Source: Acinetobacter sp. S54 (lineage in GTDB: Bacteria > Pseudomonadota > Gammaproteobacteria > Pseudomonadales > Moraxellaceae). From it: a stretch of DNA of 32,134 nucleotides. Shown here one piece after another: positions 9,593-21,419 of the stretch; within the stretch, counting starts at the first letter, position 1, and each line of letters opens with the position of its first letter. The notes beneath the pieces were generated by a model that was not told where the DNA came from, ran no database searches, and saw nothing but the letters and a program-made list of their open reading frames with translations. The DNA is taken from assembly GCF_016624945.1 (NCBI RefSeq), contig NZ_JACVUI010000021.1, forward strand, positions 1 to 32,134, written 5' to 3'. A program made the translations under genes and the position numbers.

Positions 9593-9929
9593 GACACATT
9601 CATTTGCCTAATTTTACAAAGTGAGTGTTTCAATCAAAACATTTAAAAATATAGTCCTTTATTTTTATTAGTTTTTTTAGATTTTAAAAATTAAGATATT
9701 GATTTTAAATAAAAATATAAATTAACAGAGCTTACCCGTAATTCCTTATCTTTTGATGAAATACCTATAAAGGTTTACATAAGCCCTGTACACAGCTTCG
9801 GAAAAATCCTTAGGCTAAGTCTTAAGGCACAGCACTGATGCTGTTTTAAGTTTGAGTTACTGACTTGCCTACTTGATACAAAGATCAAGTCAATACATGA
9901 AACATCATGAAAATATGAGGGACAATCTC
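9593..9929 (+). promoter_or_regulatory. Structured leader/intergenic region before the DUF2171 gene
   Basis: About 340 nt with no ORF besides in-frame extensions of the next gene. It contains small stem-loops: ACAGCA-CTGA-TGCTGT followed by TTT (9829-9846), a CCTTA/TAAGG element just upstream, and ACTTGAT/ATCAAGT (9871-9877 with 9884-9890) close to the start. No clear -35/-10 pair was found. Confidence 0.35.
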
Positions 9930-10166
9930 ATGGCAACTATCAATGTACAAGATATTCAACATCATGCCGAAGTCGTTGGTTCAGATCTGCAACATGTCGG
10001 AACTGTCGATCATTTAGATGGTCAGGATAAAATCAAACTGGCTAAAAATGATCAATCTGCAAATGGGCAGCATCATTATATTCCTACTCAATGGGTACAA
10101 CAGGTTCAGGGTAATCAAGTCGTACTAAATAAAACTGCGGAACAAGTGTTTCAGCAATGGCAATAA
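9930..10166 (+). CDS. DUF2171 domain protein
   Basis: 78-aa soluble protein with the DUF2171 pattern: an N-terminal V.GSDLQHVGTVDHLDG strand region, a KLAKNDQSANGQHHYIP middle and a WVQQV..NQVVLNKTAEQVFQQW ending. The fold resembles PRC-barrel-like domains and its function is not established. The start at 9930 follows GAGG with 9 nt spacing. An extension to 9873 adds 19 residues that do not belong to the domain. It stands alone, with a leader of small hairpins upstream and a strong terminator downstream. Confidence 0.85.
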   Translation: MATINVQDIQHHAEVVGSDLQHVGTVDHLDGQDKIKLAKNDQSANGQHHYIPTQWVQQVQGNQVVLNKTAEQVFQQWQ

Positions 10167-10203
10167 GCCAAGTTACAGGACGTGGTTATGAATAGGGAAA
10201 TTC

Positions 10204-10236
10204 AAAAAAACAGGCGCAATTAGCGCCTGTTTTTTT
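10204..10236. terminator. Bidirectional terminator, DUF2171 gene and gyrB
   Basis: CAGGCGC / GCGCCTG around AATTA, flanked by seven A and seven T. It serves the convergent DUF2171 gene and gyrB. Confidence 0.92.
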
Positions 10237-10253
10237 GCTATTTAAAAATGCAT

Positions 10254-12731
<2,478 letters not shown>

Positions 12732-12769
12732 CTAGTAAATTATGGATCGATCCCCAGCGGGGAAAAAAA

Positions 12770-13852
12770 TCATATGGGGACAGCATGAACCTGACCATGT
12801 TCCACATTAAACAATTGATAAGATACGGCCAGATCATTCAAATGCTGTTGTACAGCCTTTTGATCTAAAGTGGTAATAAAAACTTGGCTACCTAACTGGC
12901 TTAATCGTTCAATTAATCGCCGCTGTGCGGCATGGTCTAATTCTGCTGTCAAATCATCTAATAATACCACAGTTTCCTTATTACTCGCATGTAACATTGC
13001 AATCTGTGACAGTTTTAAAGCCATCATCAAGAGCTTTTTCTGGCCCCGTGATAGCACATCATCGGCATCGCCTAATGAAGTTTTTAAACGCAAATCAGCG
13101 CGATGTGGACCATATTCAGTATAACGACGTTCCACATCTTTAACATGATAATGAATCAAGTCATTTAAGAGCCCTTGTTCCTGATGAAAGCCTGCCTGAT
13201 AATCCAGTTCAATACTCACTTCAGGCAATAATTTCTGTAAATCCTGTTGTAAAAATAACTGCCACTGTTCAATCATCACCGTACGTTGACTATGCAACAT
13301 TTCACCATACATGGCCAAAAGTTTGTTCCAAGGTTCTAACTCTGCCAATGAAATCTGGCGAGAATGCTTAAGCAAACTATTACGTTGTTTTAAAGCACGA
13401 GAATATTGCTGCCAAGTTGTATAAAAATCAGGTTCCACGTGAAACATCAGCCAATCTAGCATTTGTCGCCGAGGCTTAGCCCCATGATCCAAAATATCAG
13501 TACTTTGTGGATCAATATGCTGTAAAGGTAATAATTTGGCCAATTGTCCCTGTGTCGCCACTGGATCACCATTGACCTTGATTAATTGTTCTCCTGTCGT
13601 CAGCTTACGCATCCCCACTTTTTCAGTGGCTGACTGTGCAAAAACGATCGCATCAGGCATCCCTTGTTGTATATAGTGTTTGGGCGTATAGGTGCGAAAA
13701 GAACGTCCTGTCGACAATAAATGAATTGCTTCTAGCACTGAAGTTTTGCCAGAGCCGTTGGCGCCATAAAAAATATTAAACGGCTGCAACCCAGAGAGAG
13801 CAACCGTTTTTAAATTGCGCACACGCTCGATATTTAAACGTGTTATATGCAT
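12770..13852 (-). CDS. recF: Recombination mediator RecF
   Basis: SMC-like ATPase that helps load RecA at gaps together with RecO and RecR. 360 aa. It has Walker [10 protein letters not shown] (30-38), signature [13 protein letters not shown] and Walker [13 protein letters not shown]. It starts 15 nt after dnaN stops, which suggests co-transcription with translational coupling; its own ribosome site is weak. A parS-like sequence lies within the gene at 13431-13446, encoding MFHVEP. Confidence 0.96.
   Translation of the reverse strand: MHITRLNIERVRNLKTVALSGLQPFNIFYGANGSGKTSVLEAIHLLSTGRSFRTYTPKHYIQQGMPDAIVFAQSATEKVGMRKLTTGEQLIKVNGDPVATQGQLAKLLPLQHIDPQSTDILDHGAKPRRQMLDWLMFHVEPDFYTTWQQYSRALKQRNSLLKHSRQISLAELEPWNKLLAMYGEMLHSQRTVMIEQWQLFLQQDLQKLLPEVSIELDYQAGFHQEQGLLNDLIHYHVKDVERRYTEYGPHRADLRLKTSLGDADDVLSRGQKKLLMMALKLSQIAMLHASNKETVVLLDDLTAELDHAAQRRLIERLSQLGSQVFITTLDQKAVQQHLNDLAVSYQLFNVEHGQVHAVPI
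13431..13446. promoter_or_regulatory. parS-like site inside recF
   Basis: GGTTCCACGTGAAACA matches the ParB-site consensus TGTTNCACGTGAAACA at all but the first position. It lies about 3 kb from the origin. Because it is within a coding sequence, it could be partly constrained by the protein. Confidence 0.6.
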
Positions 13853-13867
13853 AATCAGATTCGTTCT

Positions 13868-15016
13868 TTAGACACGCATCGGCATCACTACATACGTTTG
13901 ATCACTATGTGCAGGATCTTGTACCAAAACAGACTGATTGGCTTCGCTCATGGTCATACTAACATCATCCCCATCCAGTACGTTTAAAACATCCAATAAA
14001 TACTGGGCATTAAATGACATTTCCATAGAGGTGTTTTGATATTGAATTGCTAAATCTTCAATTGCTTCATCTTGTTCAGGGTTATTGGCACGAAGCTGTA
14101 ACACATCGGGATTAAAGTTTAAGAATACTCCACGTAATTTTTCATTACTCAAAATTGCCACGCGTTGCAAGGATTGCTTAAATACATCATGAGCAATTTG
14201 CGCCAGTTTATCTCCTCCACGAGGGATCACGCGGCGATAATCTGGAAATTTGCCATCAATCAACTTGGTGGTAAATCGAACCGTAATATCTCCCTGTTCT
14301 TTATCACGACTCGGAGTAGTAATTTTTACATTGAGTAATTCACGACCAATAAGCAAACTTAACTGTTCATCTTCAATACTGAGTAAACGCTGCAATTCAC
14401 CAACAGCTTTACGAGGCACAATGGCTTGGACTAATTGTGTCGCATTGGAGGATGCTAAAACCTCACATAACGCTAAACGGTGACCATCTGTGGTGACTGC
14501 ACGCAATTGATTTTCATCAATTTCTAGCAAAGTTCCTGTCAAATAAAAACGTACATCTTGTACTGCCATGGCAAAAGCAGTTTTTTCAAATAAACGTTTG
14601 AGTTCACGTTGCGTGACCTGAACTTGTGTACCCTGATTATTTTCAGTATTGAGTAAAGGGTAATCTTCTGCGGGTAAAGTGCCCAATACAAAGCGACTAT
14701 TGCCTGATTTTAAAATACAACGCTGATCTTCAGTAATTTGCAAATCAATCAACGCCGCGGTAGGCAACGATTTACAGATATCCATCAATTTACGCGCTGG
14801 AACTGTGGTTTCTCCCGCTTGCAAGCAAGCTCCTTCAGCCAGGGTGGTACTCGCGACTAGCTCGACCTCAAGGTCTGAACCAGTAATGGTTAAGGCCTGA
14901 TCAGTCGCCTGAATTTTAACGTTTGAAAGAATATTTAAGGTATGACGACGCTCCACCGCTCCAACAACATGGGATAGAACATTGACTAAACTTTCTTTAG
15001 CGATTTTCAAACGCAC
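13868..15016 (-). CDS. dnaN: DNA polymerase III sliding clamp (beta)
   Basis: Processivity clamp for replicative polymerase and repair enzymes. 382 aa, with three repeated clamp domains expected. Recognisable parts include the N-terminal RRHTLNILSNVKI, the GTLPAEDYP region, FYLTGTLLEI...LRAVTTDGHRLA and the C-terminal YVVMPMRV. It starts with GTG (15014-15016), preceded by GAGGA at a suitable distance; no ATG fits better. Second gene of the dnaA operon, 90 nt after dnaA. Confidence 0.98.
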   Translation of the reverse strand: MRLKIAKESLVNVLSHVVGAVERRHTLNILSNVKIQATDQALTITGSDLEVELVASTTLAEGACLQAGETTVPARKLMDICKSLPTAALIDLQITEDQRCILKSGNSRFVLGTLPAEDYPLLNTENNQGTQVQVTQRELKRLFEKTAFAMAVQDVRFYLTGTLLEIDENQLRAVTTDGHRLALCEVLASSNATQLVQAIVPRKAVGELQRLLSIEDEQLSLLIGRELLNVKITTPSRDKEQGDITVRFTTKLIDGKFPDYRRVIPRGGDKLAQIAHDVFKQSLQRVAILSNEKLRGVFLNFNPDVLQLRANNPEQDEAIEDLAIQYQNTSMEMSFNAQYLLDVLNVLDGDDVSMTMSEANQSVLVQDPAHSDQTYVVMPMRV

Positions 15017-15106
15017 AATTCATTCCTCTAACAACTGAAGGCATTATTTCATTTTTTAGCTGTGTACTATGCGGGAGTTGATACGACTTTGCAACTGCCC
15101 AGATAC

Positions 15107-16501
15107 TTAACTTTGCAGTAAACGCAATAAGTTTTTATAGTCTTCGTTAAAGATAGGATCTTCATCTTTCAAACTTTGTACTTTTTCACAGGCATGCATG
15201 ACAGTACTATGGTCACGCCCACCAAAGGCCATACCAATTTCAGGAAAACTATCCCCTGTTAATTCACGAGCCAATCCCATCGCTAACTGCCTTGGACGCG
15301 CATAAATCCGAGTACGTTTAGGACCCACCAATTCTTTCAGTGGAATGCGAAAATACTCACTCACCACACGCTGAATATTTTCAACGCTAATAGTACGGGC
15401 ACGGATAGCCAACACATCTTTTAAAGATTCTCTCACCACATCCAGATCAATCTGAGAGCCTTTAAAACGGGCAATTGCAACCACCTTATTCAAAGCACCT
15501 TCTAATTCACGGACATTGGCAACCACTTGCTGGGCAATAAACAAAGCACAATTACGCGGCAAATCAACACCACTGTTTTCAGCTTTTTTTAGTAATATCT
15601 CGATACGTGTTTCAATATCAGGTGGTTCAACCCCAACAGAAAGTCCCCAAGAAAAACGCGACACCAACCGTGGATCTAACTCGGTTAATTCTTTGGGATA
15701 GCGATCTGAAGTGAGAATAATTTGCTTGGACTCATCCAATAACGCATTAAACGTATAAAAGAACTCCACAAGGCTAGCTTCTTTACCTGCCAACAAATGA
15801 ATGTCATCCACCAATAACAAATCTAAAGAACGGCAGTTTTTCTTAAATTCTTCTACTTTGCCTTTTTGCAATGAGGATACAAAATCTTGAACAAAGCTTT
15901 CAGCGGTCATATACATGACCCGCGCATTTGGCTTGGCCTGTAACAAAGCATTTCCCACAGCCTGCATTAAATGGGTTTTCCCCAGACCTGTCGGACCATA
16001 TAAAAACAATGGATTATGCTGTGAAGCACCAAGTTGAGTTAATGCCTTACGACAGGTTTCGGCTGCCATCTGGTTAGAACGACCTTCGACAAAAAGCGAA
16101 AAAGTGAATAACGGATTAAGTAAACGTTTTTTTGAATTCAAATTTTTTGCAGTTGTTGTGGAGGTGACCTCAACAACTTCTTTTTTTACCCGAGTAGGTG
16201 CTGCAACTGTATTTAATGCAGCAGTTGTCGTTGCAGGTTGTTCGGTTGGGGACAAAATTGCCCCAGGGCGTGAATCAACCAAGATATCCACCTGACGAAC
16301 ACGTCCTTCGGATAATTGTTCAGCAAGAATTGAAATTAATTCAAGGTGATGTTCTTGAATATAACGTGTCCAATAAGGATTTGGAGCATATAAACGTAAG
16401 GTGTCCTCCGCCTCCTCGGCAACTAGAGGGCGGATCCACATCGCAAAGACATTATCAGAGAGCTCTTGTCGCAAGCGATTTAAGCAGTCTGTCCACAGCA
16501 T
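15107..16501 (-). CDS. dnaA: Chromosomal replication initiator DnaA
   Basis: AAA+ initiator that binds DnaA boxes and melts oriC. 464 aa. Domain I (residues 1-80) opens MLWTDCLNRLRQELSDNVF. A low-complexity linker follows (about 85-125). The AAA+ core has Walker A GPTGLGKTHL (169-178) and Walker B LLLVDDIHLL. The C-terminal domain IV has the box-binding GGRDHSTVMHACEKV. The start is ATG with AGGGGA upstream. Its promoter carries a DnaA box in the spacer, so autoregulation is likely. Confidence 0.98.
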   Translation of the reverse strand: MLWTDCLNRLRQELSDNVFAMWIRPLVAEEAEDTLRLYAPNPYWTRYIQEHHLELISILAEQLSEGRVRQVDILVDSRPGAILSPTEQPATTTAALNTVAAPTRVKKEVVEVTSTTTAKNLNSKKRLLNPLFTFSLFVEGRSNQMAAETCRKALTQLGASQHNPLFLYGPTGLGKTHLMQAVGNALLQAKPNARVMYMTAESFVQDFVSSLQKGKVEEFKKNCRSLDLLLVDDIHLLAGKEASLVEFFYTFNALLDESKQIILTSDRYPKELTELDPRLVSRFSWGLSVGVEPPDIETRIEILLKKAENSGVDLPRNCALFIAQQVVANVRELEGALNKVVAIARFKGSQIDLDVVRESLKDVLAIRARTISVENIQRVVSEYFRIPLKELVGPKRTRIYARPRQLAMGLARELTGDSFPEIGMAFGGRDHSTVMHACEKVQSLKDEDPIFNEDYKNLLRLLQS

Positions 16502-16520
16502 GTGATTCCCCTATTTCTTT

Positions 16521-16902
16521 TTAAATTCAAAACTACACCTTCCCCCATTCTTTAACGAAGGGGTCGCCATTCTAACCAAGTTATCCACATCTGTCATGAA
16601 CGAAACGACATAGTTTGTTCAAAAAGAATGCTTTTACGCTTTAAATTTAAATTCAAACCTGCTGTGGATAAGTTTTATCATAAGCTGGGGATAGTTTTAC
16701 ACAATAAGTTATCCACAATCTATAAGTTTTATAAAAACATAGTTATTCACAGCTTAATATCATGATTATTAAATTTAAAATTAAGATTTCCACAGAAAAA
16801 ATGGTCCCTAATAAGAATAAATTTAAATTTTAAAATTTGAATTTAATTAATAGCATCCAGATTGCTGTGGATAATTTAGCGAGTTATGAATTTAAATTCA
16901 AA
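16521..16902. repeat. Dispersed TTTAAATTCAAA repeats in oriC
   Basis: TTTAAATTCAAA occurs at 16646-16657 and 16891-16902. The 11-mer TTAAATTCAAA occurs at 16521-16531, and a reverse-oriented TTTGAATTTAA at 16836-16846. All are in the AT-rich parts of the origin and lie between or outside the DnaA boxes. They could be part of the unwinding region or a protein-binding repeat. Confidence 0.6.
16569..16597 (-). promoter_or_regulatory. dnaA promoter with a DnaA box in the spacer
   Basis: Minus strand: -35 ATGACA (16592-16597), a 17-nt spacer and -10 TAGAAT (16569-16574). A GC-rich stretch (GGCGACCCC) follows. A perfect DnaA box (16581-16589) fills the spacer, so DnaA bound there should block RNA polymerase. 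Confidence 0.7.
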
Positions 16903-17098
16903 TACCCAGAGTTTGTTTTAAACTAACATTAAAACTGTTGATAAATATGAGAATAAGCTGTGGGTATAAATAAAACAAGAGTAAATTTAATGAATTAGGT
17001 TGTGTATATTTTTTGTAGATACCGATATGAAGTTGGGCTTAGACAAATTTTATTGACCTAGATAACACTGAATAAAATGTAAACTTTTTGATTTTTCA

Positions 17099-17127
17099 TT
17101 GACAGCGCAGGTTTAGCACCATAAAAT
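17099..17127 (+). promoter_or_regulatory. rpmH operon promoter
   Basis: TTGACA (17099-17104), 17-nt spacer, TAAAAT (17122-17127). Near-consensus sigma-70 promoter, about 40 nt upstream of the rpmH start. Confidence 0.8.
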
Positions 17128-17167
17128 CGCGAACCTTTACAGAAAGATCATATTTGGGAGTTTCGAT

Positions 17168-17302
17168 ATGAAACGTACTTTTCAGCCCTCTGAACTAAAA
17201 CGTAAACGTGTTCATGGTTTCCGTGCTCGTATGGCAACTAAAGCTGGTCGTCAAGTATTAGCTCGCCGTCGTGCAAAAGGTCGTCACAGTTTAACTGTTT
17301 AA
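17168..17302 (+). CDS. rpmH: 50S ribosomal protein L34
   Basis: Very basic 44-aa ribosomal protein: [18 protein letters not shown] at the start and ending [10 protein letters not shown], a full-length L34. The ribosome site GGGAG lies 7 nt before the ATG, and a strong promoter is upstream. First gene of rpmH-rnpA-yidD-yidC, the standard order next to oriC. Confidence 0.97.
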
Positions 17303-17338
17303 TTTATTTAAATCGTTATTATTACACGATCGGGTGTT

Positions 17339-17731
17339 ATGGCACTTTATAGCTTCGGTACAAATGTACGCTTACATTGCGCTGCTGATTTTAAAAGTGT
17401 GTTTGATGGTGCGCTTTTTAAAGTGCATCAACCCCATTTTTTATTTTTGGCAAAACCTTCTGAACAGTGTAAAAGCCGTTTAGGATTGGTTGTTGCCAAA
17501 AAAAAAGTGCGTCGTGCGCACGAAAGAAATCGAATAAAACGACTTGCACGTGAAAGCTTTCGTTTGCATCAACAACAATTAGCGCTTATTGATATTGTAG
17601 TGATGCCAAAACTGGGCATCGAAACAGTATCCAATGCTGATCTGACTCAGCAACTTCAATTGGCTTGGCGTAAATTAAACCGTCTTGCTCACAAGCATCA
17701 AAACGCTGTCTCTCCCTCACATCAAAATTAG
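17339..17731 (+). CDS. rnpA: Ribonuclease P protein component
   Basis: Basic 130-aa protein that assists the RNase P RNA in 5'-processing of tRNA precursors. The family signature is clear: [20 protein letters not shown] followed by [11 protein letters not shown] (residues 45-75), the RNR motif. The N-terminal [20 protein letters not shown] is also typical. 36 nt after rpmH and 9 nt before yidD. The ribosome site is weak, which fits coupling to rpmH. Confidence 0.95.
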   Translation: MALYSFGTNVRLHCAADFKSVFDGALFKVHQPHFLFLAKPSEQCKSRLGLVVAKKKVRRAHERNRIKRLARESFRLHQQQLALIDIVVMPKLGIETVSNADLTQQLQLAWRKLNRLAHKHQNAVSPSHQN

Positions 17732-17740
17732 AGATGACCA

Positions 17741-18061
17741 ATGGTATCTATCCTGCATTGGTTGATTCGATTTTACCAAATTGCCTTGAGTCCTTTGCTT
17801 GGACCTCGTTGTCGCTATATGCCAACCTGTTCGCAATATGCACTAGAAGCAGTTCATTTACATGGTGCGATCAAAGGAAGTTGGTTGGCGTTTAATCGTG
17901 TCTGTCGATGTCATCCTTGGGGAGGAAGTGGATATGATCCTGTACCTACAAAAGTAATTCGTTTTATTTCATTTCAGCAAATAGATTCTCAAAAGCCTCA
18001 CGTTGCTGTACCCTTTCGTGAGCGTTTATTAAACCAAAATCACTTTAACCACTTGGGATAA
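17741..18061 (+). CDS. yidD: Membrane protein insertion efficiency factor YidD
   Basis: 106-aa small membrane-associated protein that assists YidC-dependent insertion. It starts with an amphipathic/hydrophobic segment ([18 protein letters not shown]). The core [22 protein letters not shown] has the conserved cysteines, followed by [15 protein letters not shown]. The C-terminal 35 residues after the core are longer than in minimal family members and not conserved as far as I can judge. The start lies 9 nt after rnpA; yidC begins 5 nt after its stop. Confidence 0.93.
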   Translation: MVSILHWLIRFYQIALSPLLGPRCRYMPTCSQYALEAVHLHGAIKGSWLAFNRVCRCHPWGGSGYDPVPTKVIRFISFQQIDSQKPHVAVPFRERLLNQNHFNHLG

Positions 18062-18066
18062 TTGAT

Positions 18067-19815
18067 ATGCAACAATGGGCCAGGTTTGCGATTCTCGGAG
18101 CCATGTTTGTCACAGCATATTTGCTTATCTTGGCTTGGCAAAAAGATTATGGTCATAGCACAACTTCAGCTCAGCCTGCGCCTGCCGCAGTTGTTGCATC
18201 CCATGAAGTTTCTGCGGACCTGCCAAATAGCCAGACTACGGCGACATCGACAGATGTGCCACAAGCGAATATTGCGACGCAACAAGTTACAGATGCCACA
18301 GCACCTGTGAATCAACAGCTTATTTCAGTACAAACTGACCTTTATCACCTTTGGATCAATCCTAAAGGTGGTGATATTGTGCGTATTGAATTACTCAATC
18401 ATGATAAAGACAAAAACAGCGACCAGCCTTTTGTGATGCTGGAAAGCGATGCCAAACGCACTTATGTGGCTCAATCTGGTTTAATTGGATTAAATGGTCC
18501 GGATAGTAGTCGCCAAGGTCGTCCACAGTATGAAGTTGAAAAAGCTACGTACACATTGGCAGATGCTAAAGACAGTCAAAACAAAGACGGCAAAACTGAA
18601 AAAGTTCTGACGGTACCAATGGTCTATAAAACGGCTGATGGTGTTGAAATCATTAAGCGTTTCACCTTTAAGCAGGGTGATTATCCAGTGGTTGTAAGCT
18701 ATCAGGTGGTGAACCGTAGTGCGCAAAACTGGCAAGGTCAGATGTTTGGACAGATCAAGCGTGATAACTCAGAAGATCCAGGTAAATCTGACCAGGGTAT
18801 CTTTACCTTGGGCACTTTCCTTGGTGGCGCTTGGGGGACACCTGAAGAACACTACAATAAGCTGAAATTTGCTAATTTCTCTGATGAAAAATTAAATGTT
18901 GATGCCAAAGGCGGTTGGGTCGCGATGGTGCAACATTATTTTGTTAGTGCTTGGATTCCGGGTCATTTTGGTGATCAAGCGTATACTGCTAAATTAGAAT
19001 CACGTAAATCTGCCGATAATATGAACTTGATTGGTTTTACTTCGCCGACAATTAATGTCCCTGCGGGTAAAACAATGACGGTCGATGCTACTTTCTATTC
19101 GGGTCCAAAAATCCAGTCCGAACTGAAAGATTTGGCGGTTGGTTTGAATCAAACGGTTGATTATGGTTGGTTATGGCCGATTGCTAAATTACTGTTCCTT
19201 GGGCTGCAATTTTTCCATAGCATTGTAGGAAACTGGGGTTGGTCAATTATTCTTTTGACCGTTTTAGTTAAATTGATTCTGTGGCCACTATCTTCAAAAA
19301 GCTATCGTTCAATGGCAAAAATGCGTGTAATTGCACCTGAGATGCAACGCATGAAAGAAGAGTTTGGTGAAGATCGCATGCGTTTCTCTCAGGAAATGAT
19401 GGCGCTTTATAAACGTGAGCAGGTCAATCCGCTTTCAGGCTGTTTACCCTTGTTGCTGCAAATGCCAATTTTCCTTGCCCTGTACTGGGTATTAATGGAA
19501 AGTGTGGAGTTACGTCATGCGCCTTGGATGCTCTGGATTCAGGATTTATCAGCAATGGATCCATGGTTTATCTTGCCATTATTGATGGGTGCGACGATGT
19601 TTATTCAGCAAATGCTGAATCCGCAACCTGCTGATCCAATGCAGGCTAAAGTATTCCGTATTATGCCGATCATTTTCACCGTATTCATGTTGTTCTTCCC
19701 ATCAGGTTTGGTCTTGTATTGGATTGTGAACAACAGTATTACGATTCTTCAGCAATGGTTTATCAATAAAAACGTTGCTAAAAATCGCCCAGCTGCACCA
19801 GAAGCGAGTTCTTAA
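18067..19815 (+). CDS. yidC: Membrane protein insertase YidC
   Basis: 582-aa inner-membrane insertase (Oxa1/Alb3 family). An N-terminal anchor helix (about residues 7-25) is followed by an A/Q/T-rich linker and the large periplasmic beta-domain characteristic of Gram-negative YidC. Then come the conserved five-helix core: GLQFFHSIVGNWGWSIILLT, CLPLLLQMPIFLALYWVLM, and the closing FPSGLVLYWIVNN. It is the fourth gene of the rpmH operon, 5 nt after yidD, and is followed by a strong terminator. Confidence 0.97.
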   Translation: MQQWARFAILGAMFVTAYLLILAWQKDYGHSTTSAQPAPAAVVASHEVSADLPNSQTTATSTDVPQANIATQQVTDATAPVNQQLISVQTDLYHLWINPKGGDIVRIELLNHDKDKNSDQPFVMLESDAKRTYVAQSGLIGLNGPDSSRQGRPQYEVEKATYTLADAKDSQNKDGKTEKVLTVPMVYKTADGVEIIKRFTFKQGDYPVVVSYQVVNRSAQNWQGQMFGQIKRDNSEDPGKSDQGIFTLGTFLGGAWGTPEEHYNKLKFANFSDEKLNVDAKGGWVAMVQHYFVSAWIPGHFGDQAYTAKLESRKSADNMNLIGFTSPTINVPAGKTMTVDATFYSGPKIQSELKDLAVGLNQTVDYGWLWPIAKLLFLGLQFFHSIVGNWGWSIILLTVLVKLILWPLSSKSYRSMAKMRVIAPEMQRMKEEFGEDRMRFSQEMMALYKREQVNPLSGCLPLLLQMPIFLALYWVLMESVELRHAPWMLWIQDLSAMDPWFILPLLMGATMFIQQMLNPQPADPMQAKVFRIMPIIFTVFMLFFPSGLVLYWIVNNSITILQQWFINKNVAKNRPAAPEASS

Positions 19816-19841
19816 ACTTCTTCTAGCTCATAGGGGCTGAT

Positions 19842-19879
19842 AAAATCCGCTTAAGATGATAATCTTGAGCGGATTTTTT
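19842..19879 (+). terminator. Terminator of the rpmH-yidC operon
   Basis: A 16-bp stem with one G-T pair (19842-19857 with 19862-19877) closes a GATA loop. AAAATCCGC pairs with GCGGATTTT at the base and the stem is followed by T. It lies 27 nt after yidC stops. Confidence 0.92.
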
Positions 19880-19914
19880 ATTTCAAAGTTTTGTACTATT
19901 TTTAGGTCACCATT

Positions 19915-21270
19915 ATGCATGCACAAACCACCATTACTGCGATTGCCACCCCTCCTGGTCGTGGTGGTGTGGGGGTAATTCGTCTTTCTGGGCCTCAAGC
20001 TTTTGCCATAGCTCAGGCTTTAACAGGAAAAACTTTACCTGCGTCACGTATGGCTGGTTTTCGCCAATTTTATGATGCGGTTGGCGAAGTAATGGATGAG
20101 GGTTTAGTACTGTGCTTTCCAAATCCATATTCATTTACAGGCGAAGATGTTGTGGAGTTACAGGGGCATGGTGGGCCTGTTATTCAAAATGCTTTGCTGG
20201 CTCGTTTATTTGAATTGGGAGCTAAGGCTGCCAAAGCGGGTGAGTTTTCCATGCGCGCCTTTGAAAATGGAAAACTGGATCTAGTACAGGCCGAAGCGAT
20301 TGCAGATTTGATTGATGCTACCTCACAGGCGGCCGCACGTTCCGCTGTTCGTTCGCTACAGGGCGCTTTTTCAACCAAAATTAATACGGTTTTAGAACAG
20401 TTAATTCATTTACGCTTACATGTTGAAGCTGCGATTGATTTTCCAGAAGAAGAGATTGATTTTTTGGCCGATGGCAAAATCTTGGCTTTGCTGGATAATG
20501 TCAAACAAGCGGTTCAAGCGGTTCAGCAATCAGCACGACAAGGTCAATTGCTACGCGAAGGCTTACAAGTGGTGATCGCGGGTAAGCCAAATGCAGGGAA
20601 ATCAAGTTTATTGAATGCCTTGGCAGGCAATGAGCGAGCGATTGTGACAGATATTGCTGGTACCACCCGTGATGTTTTGCATGAAAAAATAAGTTTAAAT
20701 GGGTTGCCAATTACGTTGACTGATACTGCAGGTTTACGGGAAACAGGTGATATTGTCGAAAAAGAAGGCATTCGTCGTGCGATTAAAGAGATCGAACAGG
20801 CAGATCTTTTATTACTGGTATATGACTTAAGTCAAAGAGATGATCCTTTGCAGCTTGCAGAGGAATATTTTAAAGATCATCTTGAACCAAAGCGTTTGAT
20901 CTTAATTGGTAATAAGTGTGATTTAATTGAACAAACAGCACGCAATGATCAATATCAGGGTTTTCGGCATGTCATGGTATCGGCCAAACAAGAAACAGGT
21001 GTACAAGGTCTCATAGAGACGATTACAGCGCATGCAGGTTTTCAGCCAGAGGAAGACACATTTATTGCCAGAACACGTCATCTGGACGCAATGAAACGCA
21101 CTCAGCACTACCTGGATGAGGCGCGTGAGCAGCTGGTGGTTTTCCATGCAGGTGAGCTTGTCGCTGAATCTTTACGTTTAGCGCAAAATGCATTAGGTGA
21201 AATTACGGGTGACTTTAGTGCGGATGATCTATTAGGTAAGATTTTTGGATCATTTTGTATCGGAAAATAA
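19915..21270 (+). CDS. mnmE: tRNA modification GTPase MnmE
   Basis: With MnmG it installs the 5-carboxymethylaminomethyl group on wobble uridine of certain tRNAs. 451 aa. The N-terminal formyl-THF-binding domain starts TTITAIATPPGRGGVGVIRLSG. The G domain has GKPNAGKSSLLNAL, DIAGTTRD, DTAGLRETG and NKCD. The helical domain ends in the diagnostic FCIGK. AGG lies upstream of the ATG. Unlike in Pseudomonas or E. coli relatives, mnmG and rsmG do not follow. Confidence 0.97.
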   Translation: MHAQTTITAIATPPGRGGVGVIRLSGPQAFAIAQALTGKTLPASRMAGFRQFYDAVGEVMDEGLVLCFPNPYSFTGEDVVELQGHGGPVIQNALLARLFELGAKAAKAGEFSMRAFENGKLDLVQAEAIADLIDATSQAAARSAVRSLQGAFSTKINTVLEQLIHLRLHVEAAIDFPEEEIDFLADGKILALLDNVKQAVQAVQQSARQGQLLREGLQVVIAGKPNAGKSSLLNALAGNERAIVTDIAGTTRDVLHEKISLNGLPITLTDTAGLRETGDIVEKEGIRRAIKEIEQADLLLLVYDLSQRDDPLQLAEEYFKDHLEPKRLILIGNKCDLIEQTARNDQYQGFRHVMVSAKQETGVQGLIETITAHAGFQPEEDTFIARTRHLDAMKRTQHYLDEAREQLVVFHAGELVAESLRLAQNALGEITGDFSADDLLGKIFGSFCIGK

Positions 21271-21302
21271 AAAAACACTCATGATGTTTTGATCATGAGT
21301 GT
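21268..21302 (-). terminator. Hairpin with T run on the minus strand, no gene in front
   Basis: ACACTCATGAT (21275-21285) pairs perfectly with ATCATGAGTGT (21292-21302) around GTTTTG. On the minus strand it runs into TTTTTTT, the layout of an intrinsic terminator. On the plus strand, where mnmE would need it, no T run follows. No minus-strand gene is visible upstream. Confidence 0.6.
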
Positions 21303-21419
21303 ATGGAGAGTTTCGGAATCTATTCAGCTTAAACCTATTTCAATTAGGTTGCGTATAAGTTGTGTGAAAATGATTGTAATTTTAAACGACTCAATCTGTG
21401 AGTTTAGTTCATTAAAAAA

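Larger units (their letters stand above)
16502..17098. other. oriC: Replication origin (oriC) region
   Basis: Non-coding AT-rich spacer between the diverging dnaA and rpmH operons. DnaA boxes matching TTATNCACA exactly are at 16581-16589 (+), 16663-16671 (-), 16709-16717 (+), 16743-16751 (+) and 16866-16874 (-). A one-mismatch box is at 16936-16944 (-). Weaker variants are near 16686 and 16786. Between and beside the boxes lie very AT-rich tracts, candidates for the unwinding element. Box density, flanking genes and composition together make the call firm; the exact melting site is inferred. Confidence 0.93.

Noticed and set aside
12744..12764. GGATCGATCC palindrome and CCCC-AGC-GGGG hairpin between recF and gyrB
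   Set aside because: No T run follows on the minus strand, so it is not a terminator, and the gap is short. Probably a minor mRNA structure.
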